A DNA stretch of 64,000 bases, taken from Owenia fusiformis (taxonomy: Eukaryota > Annelida > Polychaeta > Sabellida > Oweniidae). Shown here in pieces: positions 49,201 to 61,200 of the stretch. Both the position numbers and the translations under genes were made by a program. The stretch's first letter is position 1. Each line of letters starts with the position of its first letter. Below the pieces are notes generated by a model. It searched no databases. It was given only the letters and a program-made list of their open reading frames with translations, and was not told the origin of the DNA. Where the stretch lies: NCBI GenBank assembly GCA_903813345.2, contig CAIIXF020000010.1, positions 29,692,828-29,756,827 on the forward strand, read 5' to 3'.

Positions 49201-52200
49201 ACAGAATCTCAAAAATTAATTAGAATCTGAACTATTTCTGTGAGAAAATATTATAACTCCAATGTAAACAGCAAGCACTTGTGTAAGCAGCATGAACTTG
49301 TGTAAACAGCATGTACTTGTGTAAACAGCACGCACTTACAGCATGAACTTGTGTAATTAGCATTTACTTGTGTAAACAGCATGCACTTGTGTAAACAGCA
49401 TGAACTTGTGTAAACAGCATGAACTTGTGTAACAGCATGCACTTGTGTAAACAACATGCACTTGTGTAAACAACATGCACCTGTGTTAACAGCATGCACT
49501 TGTGTAAATAACATTCATCTTGTGTAAACAGTATGCACTTATGTAAACAGCATGCACTTGTGTAAACAGCATGCACTTGTGTAAGCAACATGCTCTTGTG
49601 TAACCAGCTTGCACTTGTGTTTACAGCATGCACTTGTGTTAACAGTATGCACTTTTGTAAACAGTGTGCACTTGTGTAAACAGCATGAACTTATCTAAAC
49701 AGCATGCACTTCTATAACCAGCATGCACTTACTAGCTGGGTGTGTGGTTTGAACTGGAGTCCTTTCCATATGGGCTCTTTCCATCAGCATTATGAAGACT
49801 GCGAAAACCATGCTGAAACAAATATATAAATAGTAATAAATACATATGAAACATAATGAGTTTTGTTTGTTATTAAGTAGATATATACTGGTCAGAATAA
49901 ATACATATGTGTCTGTTAATTCACTTCATTGGTTACATGGAAAAAATAATCAGTTTTTTGTATCCTGTTAAGTATGAAATAAGATCAAATACATTATATG
50001 TCCCATGATTAAATCAACGTATTGGTTCAATTGAGAGAATGTAACTGAGATCATTGTCATTTTCAAATAGAAGTTTACCCTTTGCATTCATTCGACTTTG
50101 CTTCTTAAAAGAGAGCTTGGTAGATTATAACTAGCCTCTGTGTGCAGCTTTATTGGCACGCATGTCTGTATAAACTTCTCCAAGGAACACCTTTCAATGA
50201 GGAACAATTTCAAAAAAACTGAGAGTTTCGTATAAACTTCTCCAAGGAACACCTTACAATTTCAAACAAAACTGAGAGTTTCGTATAAACTTCTCCAAGG
50301 AACACCTTTCAATGAGGAACAATTTCAAACAAAACTGAGAGTTTCGTATAAACTTCTCCAAGGAACACCTTACAATTTCAAACAAAACTGAGAGTTTCGT
50401 ATAAACTTCTCCAAGGAACACCTTTCAATGAGGAACAATTTCAAACAAAACTGAGAGTTTCGTATAAACTTCTCCAAGGAACACCTTACAATTTCAAACA
50501 AAACTGAGAGTTTCGTATAAACTTCTTTAAGGAACACCTTTCAATGAGGAACAATTTCAAACAAAACTGAGAGTTTCATATAAACATCTCCAAGGAACAC
50601 CTTTCAATGAGGGACCATTTCAAACAAAACTGAGTTTCGTATAAACTTCTCCAAGGAACACCTTTCAATGAGGAACAATTTCAAACAAAACTGAGAGTTT
50701 CGTATAAACTTCTCCAAGGAACACCTTTCAATGAGAAACAATTTCAAATAAAACTAAGAGTTTTGTATTTACTTCCACAGTACATACAAACGCAATTTAG
50801 TGGTTAATATTATGAATGATGTTAGTCTGATCATGCTCTTAACATTTAAGTATAGAGAAAAATAGAATCTAATGATGGCATTCTTCTGAATCTCAATAGC
50901 ATGCAAAAGGTTAATATTAAAACACTGGTTCCTAGTATTATCTGTTAGTCATTGGCAATAACGCAAATGCGAGTAGGTAGTTACCAGTTCCACCACCAGG
51001 TGGCTCGTTCGAGTATAGTAGAAAGTTCCCTTTAACTTAAATTACATCTGCTTTAGTGGTTCAATTTTCATATAGCCCTTATGTATCAAAGAGTTATGCA
51101 AATTAAAGTATGTCCAGTAAAAGAAAATGTTATATGCCCAATACAAGAAAAGATATTTTTCACTTTTTGTGATTTTGTAGTATGGGGTCTCTGGGGAATC
51201 AACCCGAATTAGAAGTCACATTTTCAAAAAAGATTAAATTTTCAAAGTTGATAAACAATTTTCGAAACCATATTTTTAGATGTATTTTACATGCAGATTT
51301 CAAATATGACATCACTTTGACTGAATTTTGAATATTTAATGACGTAAATCAAGATCATTTCTACTCGCATCTAGTCTATTGTTTGGGATAATTCAATTTA
51401 TTTCTTCATGACTGTATTACTCTTGGGGATTTTTCTTTCTCATGTATACTTATACTTTCTGGGCCCTTTCTATGTTATAGATGCCAAATGCGGAACTCGT
51501 AGTGGTGACAAAAAATGAGAGAATATTTTTGCATGAATTCAAGTTTCGTCTTCCAATGGACAAATACCATATGGTATGTGAAAGGTTATTTTTAAATTCA
51601 AACTTAAGTGGCTCATTTTTATGAGTTGTCCATTAATTACCTGAGCAGTAATATGTTCTGGAGTTTCTCTAATCGGTCCAGCAGAGAGGGTCTGTCTATC
51701 AGATATAGATGGAGCTTGAGTATTATGGGGCTCACGCTAAAGGGAATGAAATTCTAAGATTAGGATCTACTGTACAAACTAAAGACCTTAGTTAAAACAT
51801 CACTTTGGTTTGGCTATTATTTGCCTCACAATTTTAAATCGAGTATGTAATTCCTTGCATTTGTATACAATTTGGAGTGTTTGCTACATGCTAATGTAGT
51901 TTTTCTCGCTATTTTCACTATTTTTTGCTCTGTTTTTTAACGCATAACCAATGTGATGTCTTACAGAATAAACGCTATGTTTAAAACAATTTTAGTTTTC
52001 TAGGGTCATTAACAGAAATTTGTAGTCAAGAATTCCTTAATCAATTGTAAACTAGGAAACAATGAGGTCCTATGGCAAAGGAATAATGGACTCGCAGATT
52101 CTTAACTTATATAGTCTCTGTTCATGAACCCCAAAAGTGTTATGTTAATTTAAACAACATGCATCAAGACGAAACAGAAAGACAATTTATCACTAGAAAC

Positions 52201-55200
52201 TTGCAAATAGAAAGGGCACAGTAAAACCTCTTTTAAGTGAACACTCTTTGAACCTCAGAAGTGAGATAAATGGTAGGAAATTAAATGAGAAATAATGCTA
52301 TAATGGTGTTTATCTTGGGGAACTGTTCAAGCTTAGGGGTTTTACTATGCCTTTCCAATAACCAGCTACCTTTACACTACAAAAGAAGCTCAGATATATT
52401 GGACAGATTCATGATGTCATAGTTTGTAGGTAGCAATGCTTGGTACTAGCAACATTTTGTACATGGTTTTCTTTAATTAATCCTTTTTTAATTGGACCAT
52501 TGCAACCTACAACCAATGACATTATGAATATATATATTTTGATTTCTTTAGCATGGCAAAGAGGGCATCTGGGTTTTCTGGAAAGGTTTAAACACAAACT
52601 GTATAAGAAACACTCTCTCCTTGCCCCTCGTTTTGTTAAATTTCCATTATCCATGTTAAATGTCTCATTATGGGCAAGAAATGCAAATAGAAAAGGAGAA
52701 TAAACTAGAAATTACATATGAACAGTTTATAGAAATGATACCATTATCAGCTCACATTTTGATTTGATATACTAAATGAATCCTTTTTTCAGAGTTGAGC
52801 CCCCTTGCACATTTTCCATTAACTTTTCTCATAAAATTTGATTCAGGCAATCAATAGTGGTTACTATATATTTGTTTAATCAATTTAATAATACTATATT
52901 TTACATCAAAAAATGTGACATTAATATCATTTAATAAGCTGGTAAAGTAAATAACTATAACACTAAATCATTTTTTGTGAATGTAAATCTCACAGTTCAC
53001 TTACATGCTTTGTAGGGGTCTGCTCAGGTTGTGTTGAAATGATCTGTGTTACAACTGCGTTTTGATCAGATTTATAGGGGCTCCTATACACACTACTAGA
53101 ATTGAACATGGATGGGGGTTTCTCATAACCCTGTGATTGTCCATGACCTTGGGAATGTCCTTGACTTTGGGGATGCCCTTGACCTTGGGGATGCCCTTGA
53201 CCTTGGGAATTTCCTTGGCCATTTGAATATCTAGACTGCATTGCTGAGTTGTATGTCGGTGGAGCCACCTTTTGATTAATATTACTGCTTTTGCTAGTGT
53301 TAAGTCCCCGTGATTGTTGAGGGTGATCGTGTACACGTAGCTGGCTGGTTGAGTCATGGGGATCTTGCTGGGGTGTAGGAGGCTCCGAAGGACCCAGCTC
53401 ACGATGGGGTGTTGATTCATGGAATGTGCTCTCAACTGGCTCTCGGTGAAAATGAGAGCTATGATCACTTAGTTCTCTGAAAAATATTCCAATTGGAACG
53501 TGAGTACACATACTGTAGTCCAAAAGTTATAAGTTACACCCCCAATCTGTATTTTGAGTATTGTACCATACAGTGCCGTTTGAGTCTACAGTACCAAATG
53601 GTACCATATTTACAGTATTGTACAGTGCAAAATGGTGGCTGTGTAGAAGAATGTAAATTTATTCAAAACATTCATGCCATTATTTCATAACTTGGTCTTC
53701 ACAATTTTATTTTCATGAAATAGAATATCAAGGATGACATTGAGCACAGTTCAACTGATGAATGCAAATCTGAGTGTGCCTTTAGTAAGCCTACTATTTG
53801 AGACCTACCCTTGACTTCTTGGTCTTGGTGATTTGTGTCGATGACGGGAATGTGGAGAGTGTTTGAATGGTGCTCTATAGTTTGGTGCTTTCGTTCTGAA
53901 ATTATAATGTGTAATTTTGAAACAAGTAGTGACTACTTTACTATTGGATAAAAATTGCTGGGCCTGGCAATGCGGAAAGGACATTAAAATTGCAACTACA
54001 ATTTCACATTATTGTGTGCTTTCAATTTTTGAAGATGAACATTTCAGTTGTACCAAGCAATGGCATTTAACATGTATTACTTTCTAAATATTATTTGATA
54101 AGACATTTCTACTATTATTGCTTGATTCTTTCAATTGTTCAAATACAACTAAATCATCAGTATAGAGATTATTACTGCCAATAGGTCACTATAGCGAGAT
54201 CAATAGTGCAAGAAAACAAGCAAATAGTTCATTCATGGAACGAAGCGTGAAACTTTCCACATATCATCAGAATACCATTCCCTTTGATTTAAGAGCCAGA
54301 GCCATTTTTGTGGTCCACTAGAATGATCAAAAAATACTAAGTACCCCCTCCCCCCAAATTCGGTGGGCGTGGGGAGAGTTAGGAATTTTTTTTAATAAAA
54401 AAATTTCTTTGAATATGGTCATACTGCAGTTTCAGTGTGCCATTTTCATGACAAAGAAGTTTTGCAACATAACAAGATGATTTATCATCGATTTTCATCA
54501 TTGTTAAAGACTAGTCATGGACGACGCCCACTTTTCATATCTTGAACATTTAGGTTATTGAATCTTTATCATGAGTTGAACAAATGAATGTACTTCAGCT
54601 TTCTGGATAACACCAGATACCTTTTTGATGTTAGGTGCTATAATCAATCTTAGAATTTGACTTCTTAAAGGCTTATAACATATCACACCCCTGTTTAGAA
54701 GAAAGAAGAAAGCAAGCAACGGATGTCCCAGATCTACAACATGTATCCACTATTCTATGTACATGTATGTCAAGTCTCTATATTCTCCTCAAGAGAGCCT
54801 ATGCTATAGATACAACTGTCCAGAATCTAGTTGATGAAGTGCCTAAACAGTTTGATGAATCGTGTGCTGACCAAGTGCCTAAACAGTTTGATGAATGGTG
54901 TGCTGACCAACAGAATGTACCAGTCTTCAAGCTTTGGTTTCTGATTATTCAAATTCAAATATTGAGCCTTGACTATGTGAGGGTTATAGGACAGGAGAAT
55001 TTTCCTCTTTATCTCCAGATGGTTTCTCTTTGATTTTCATCATTGTTAAAGACTAATCATGGGCGACGCCCACTTTTCATATGCTGAACATTTAGGCTAT
55101 TAAACCTTTTTCATGGATTGAACCAGAACCAGAAGGGCCACCACAGTCACAGGCTGCAGTCTCTAAATTCTCAAGAGAGCCTATGCTAAATATACAGCTG

Positions 55201-58200
55201 TCCAGAATCTATATGATGAAGTGATTTAACAGTTTGATGAATGGTGTGCTGACCAACAGAATGTACCAGTCTTCAAGTTTTGGTTTCCTATTATTCTAAT
55301 CAAAATACTGTGCCTTAACTAAGTGTGGGCTATCAGAGAGGGCAATTACCCTCTTTATCTCCAGTCAATATGGTTGCTGATTACCAGTTCACATAAGGGA
55401 TATGCTACAACTCCAACAAATACATCCAGAAGTCTACGAAGCCTTCACGAAAGACAACTTCACTGTTACCAATTCAAGATGGACCTTTTCAGCCATTGCT
55501 ACTGACCAGGTTCACAAGCAGAATAACAGTCTAGATAAATCAAGTGGTGGGGCTCTTTGACAACCAGACAACTCTAGTCGATGGTTGGGGGCCCTGAATT
55601 GGCCAGGCTGATCACTGAATTTGAGAACAATATAAATAATGATCAAGATGAAGACCTATCTAATCATGAACAAAGTATAAGCATACAACAAAGATTCAAA
55701 GATAATGTGAAAGCATTATAAGAAACCATAGAATAGATGAGAAATCCCTTCTGGAGACTTCAAATGACATGTACTCATTAGAAAACAAAGATATTGTATC
55801 CTCAATATCAGTCCAGAAGAAGTGAGTAGCTCCCATAATACTATCATTCTTTCGTGTACTTATAATTTATTTAAAAATCACGATCATCAGTATACGATGT
55901 CCAATCAAATTGCAGGATATGATCATGTTCAGTGCCCAAAGGTAGATGCGATGTTACCATCAAATTGGAATTTATTAGAGATGATATAAACAATGTATTG
56001 TAAGATGTATTATTATATCCCCCAATGCCCATTCAAGACATTTCCCCATCAACACATGAATAAGCACATCCACTGTGCAGTAAAGTCTGGGTAGAACACA
56101 TTGACGATTAGAACAGTAGACTGATATTGTCTGTCTGGCAGTCAGTATATCATCAGAACTCAAAGTTCAAAAATAGATAGTTTTGGAAAAGGTGAAAAAT
56201 TAAAGATATCTCACTTCCCATGAAATGGCAGCTGCCCTTGGACATGGTAGGGCTATGTGTCTCCCCTTATTTCATGCCCACACTGGTTCAGACACTACAT
56301 CTGGATTCCACGGTTAATTAAAAACAACAGCATGGAAACATTGGATTACTTATCCGAGTTGACAAATGCACTTAAAACTTTGGCTGAAGTTCCAAATAAG
56401 TTAGCCAAAGTTATGCCAATTATTGAACGTTTTGTTGTGATTTTATACAATAGAGACAACAATGAAACAACTGTAAATGCAGCAAGACAAGAAATGTTCA
56501 CAAAGAAAACAAATCAAATTGAGAGCATCCCACCAACATAAGTTGCATGCTTTACAACAGCATATCAAACATGTTCTATTCCAGGCAGTTTATTTGTGGG
56601 GCCAATTATACCTATGTCAGTCCTCCCTTCAATTGGGTTGGGAATCCATTACCACAAAGGCTGGGAAAATGATTTGGGTGCCAGTGTGAAAAACATTGCC
56701 CCAAGCTTCAGATGCATGCCAAATGCTAGTAAAATGCAGCTGCAAACAACAATGCTCAACAAAAAGATGCAAGTGCTTTAAAGCCAATCTTGCATGTACT
56801 GCCCTGTGGGGACTTGGCACCTAAGTCAGTGATAATGATAATAGAGTGTTGAAGTGCTTAAATGCACAAAATAGGATATTTGAACTGCAGTTAAGATACT
56901 TAATAAGGTAACTTGTATCAATTAGTCAAAGTGCTGTCATTAAAAGTCAAAATAATGTATCATTAATTGAGAATTCTATATTATCATATCTTTATATCTA
57001 CAAGAGGGTGTGGCCTTTCACAAGCCTTTAACAATGAAATTGACTTACTTACAGCATCCATCATCTTAACATAAATAACTGACTTAATCTTATCAATTCT
57101 ATTCAGCCTTATTAGGTAATTATTGTATTCATAATAGAAGACTCATTAACTTGTATATTTAACATGTTGATAAAGTGGGCGTCGCCCTTGGTCAGGCTTT
57201 AACAATGAATATCCATGAGAAATACTGATGCAATCCTGAAAATTGCTTTTAAACACTGAAAATAACATACTAAAAATGAAGTTAAATCATATTCAAAAAA
57301 GAAATTCAACAAAAAAATAATTCTTCCCTCCCCTCCCCCAGGATTTTTATGGGAGGGGGTATTTGCAATTTTCGGTCATTTTAGTGAACCACAAAAATGT
57401 CTCTGGCTCTTAAATCAAAGGGAATAGTGTCCTGATGATATCTGGAAAGTTTCACGCTTCGTTCCATGAATAAACTATTTTTGCACTATTGATCTCGCTA
57501 CTAAAGGTTCTGGGGTAAATATATTTGAAATAATAAAATAAAGTTACTCTAATGAAATAGCCTGTGTTTTATCATCTCTTAGTTATCGACTTACTCAACA
57601 GTAACATATGGAATATCTTGTAGCAGTTCTGGATCTACATCTTTAGGGTCCACCAACTCATAGCTGAAGTACAGAAAATATAAATATAAGAACATAACTA
57701 CAATATATAGAGGCCATCATAAACAGGACAGTGTGAGACAAGAGACAGATTCTATGTTTGCCAATAGCTGCAATTTTGCAGTCAAGACAAATAAACATTG
57801 ATTCCATGTTTGCCAATAGCTGCAATTTTGCAGTCAAGAGAAATAATCATAGATTCCATGTTTGCCAATAGCTGCAATTTTGCAGTCAAGAGAAATAATC
57901 ATAGATTCCATGTTTGCCAATAGCTGCAATTTTGCAGTCAAGAGAAATAAACATAGATTCCATGTTTACCAATAGCTGCAATTTTGCAGTCAAGACAAAT
58001 AAACATAGATTCCATGTTTGCCAATAGCTGCAATTTTACAGTCAAGACAAATAAACATAAATGGAAGCAACTTTTGGAATCTGTGCAAAATCACATTTTT
58101 ATTGATTGAAAGACAGCCATCACCACAAATGTAGCAACAATAAAATAAACAGTTTTGTTAATTATTTAACAAATGAGCATTAATTGATGCACAATTAAAA

Positions 58201-61200
58201 TAAACATACACGATCATAACTAATATTGACAATGTTTTCCCAGTTCAACAAAAAATAATACTTAGATTTTAGTCATTTAAGATATCCATACCAAATAATA
58301 GGGTGTATCTTTGTGAATATACCCTAATGACTGTGTCAAAGAGACTAACGAGTCAGAGGAGTATTTTCACCAGTAACAAGTGATTCAAAATCAAGAAAAT
58401 AATCCCTATTTTTATTTTTGACACTTACACAAAATGTTGTTTTAGTTCATCCCTAAGTTGATTCTTGGGTGATTTACTGCGAGACCTACATGCAAACAAA
58501 CATATAAACAAACAAATAAACAGGTAAACAAACATAATGATAATCTAGTAAACAATAAATACATAATAAGTAGATATACAAAAGGTAGGGTGATACATTT
58601 TGTACATTTCGAGATATCTTTGAAGGTGCTTGAGAAATGAGAAGACTACAAACGTAAAAGGACATGACCATTCCCTTAATCTAATTTTACGTGTAAAGGT
58701 GAATAAATATTCATGACAAACATTATGAGCGTGCACAAGTATACAATATATTAATACTGGAAAAAACAAAAACAATGTAATCTTAATTAATATTGAATGA
58801 TTATTGAATAACATAGAATTTCAGACAATTAAACAATATCATTGTATAAAATGTACATGTTATATCTTTTTAAACACATTATTCTTCAGAGAAATCTTTC
58901 GACATGTATCCACAAATCTTTTTAACAATGGAGTTCTTGAAGTGTTTAAAAAGATATTATATAAACCAGAGAAATGAACTTACATAGAAATACTATTATG
59001 ATTAATATGTTTCAAATAAATTGGGGGCCCATTTAATTAACCAGGAAATGGGCATTAGCTAGATTCATGATGCCATACTCAGTAATGGTGTAAACAAAAT
59101 AAAGTAATTGAAAATTAGCGCTAACTTTATCCAATTTTCTTCCTGGAAACTGCAAGAATGATATCATAACTAATAATAGGTGGCATGATTAATTAAATGG
59201 TTTTATCGACAATTTTACAACATAAAATTGGTCCTTGGTGCATATACACAATCACATAATTATCATTAACACAGTAATATAAATATTTATTGATAAATGG
59301 TTATTTGAATATTATTAATATCGATTATCAATTACTTAATTTCCTTACCTCCTTCGTCTCCTGTGACTATGTTTACTATTCCCTGAGCCCAATGAATGTT
59401 CAGAGCCATCTTTATTCTCTCCTTTCCCACTAATATAGACACATAAATGAGCAACATTTTATTCACAGATATTATACAATATGCTCTTTGCCAAAGAATT
59501 TTCTGCATTCACTTTAAGAATTGGTGACTATATAAGTTAATAATTACAATATTAATTTATTTACATATAATTGATATACATCTAGAATTTGAAAGAAATT
59601 CACACATCTCCAGTTTCCTATTGATTAAATACAATATACATTCATTTGTAGACTATGTGTCTATGCTGTCTTAGTAAAAGATTCCTGATTTTTAAATTTA
59701 TATGTTATGAAGTAGATGAATCATACTCGTACATGTATTAATCATACCTAAAAAATTTATTGTCTTTTTCTCGCTGGTTGGCAGCCCGCCACTGTGCATC
59801 TCCAGTGAGTGGCTGACCTACCGAGTTTGGCCTACGATGACGATGATGGTGTCTATGTGAGGCTTCTGATTCACTTCCACTTGTGTCTGCCCCTCGTGGT
59901 CTGAAATGTTGAGTATATTTATTTGCAAACATACATCCAAGGTCACCAGAGGGGGAATCGTAAGGAAGATGTAACATTTCAGATTGAATAATTTCTATGT
60001 TTAGTGGCTGTCCATTTAATAATTGTTAAAAGCTTTGACAGCATATAATAAATAATACATGTTTTAGTCATTATAGCCTGTGGGTGAATACATTGTCATC
60101 AATTATTAATACAGATTATCTATATACCAGACACATACTTCGTTGAACATCAATTCACTTTAAAGAGATCAAGTCTGTTATATGATGTGAAACAAATTTA
60201 CCATTTTTTTTTAAATTACAAACATTTATCTTATAACGATAACAGAAAAGCTGGATACCATCATGATGACAATATCCCAACAGTGATTCAATAAAATTAG
60301 ATGAATCAATACCTGCTTCTCCTGTTGATCCTAGCTAGCTCACTATCCACATCATCTCTTCTACTGTGATGATGCCTACAAGACAAAGAATACTGTCATA
60401 GTAATAATCATATAAACAGCTGGTATGCAATGAACTTATGCACTACAAAGAGAGTGAAATTAGCATGCATGAAACATTTGAAACAATAACATAAAATACA
60501 GGCTGTAAATACATTTGTGCTAGAAGGTGAGAAACGGTGTTATCAATTATATGATAATATAAAGAAAAAACTTAACAAGTTACCTTCGTTTGTAACCGCT
60601 TTCTGATTCGCTGACTGATTGCACACGCTTATGTCCTGGAAACATGAGCCTCTCACTCCGTACGGACACTGGGGAATCCCTTCCACTTGTGTAGAGACCA
60701 CTGATAAGAGATTTTATAAATTGTTATTGTATACACTTCTTGACAAGCTAGAGTGACGAGACAACTTTTCAAGGTATCTTTCACCAAATGAAAATGTCTC
60801 AAACTTTGACAAAAATCTGATATTCAAAAAATGTGTTTAAAAAGATATGCAATACGTTTATCTGCATTACTCTTGCTCTTACATCATAACTGGCAAATAT
60901 GAAAAATGTTCAGCCACAATCGGGTCATGTTAAAAAATAGAAAAATAGCTATTAAAGGGTTGTGTTCATACCCTTTTGGTTCATCTTGGTCCCAGGGGGT
61001 GGAGCGTACACTATGGGGAGAGTCAGGGGCCGCTGGGGTCCCACGTCTCATTGCAGATGGGCTTCAAAGAAAACATTAAATTATTGCATAACAAATAATA
61101 AATATAAACTATTAGTATTTGCTAATTCCAGTTTATCTTTTGGCAAACTGAGCCAGCAGTTGAATTCGCAAATGCTACCTTATTAAAAAATTTGGCATTA

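Noticed and set aside
49251-49633. Open frames encoding HAVYTSACCLHK-like repeats
   Set aside because: Artefact of the 20-bp minisatellite; not a gene.
50160-50760. Regular repeats that could suggest a CRISPR array
   Set aside because: Units are contiguous without unique spacers and lie within a eukaryotic intron.
52409-52703. Overlapping open frames on both strands near 52.5 kb
   Set aside because: They lie in an intron of the disordered-protein gene with no splice sites in phase and no recognisable domain.
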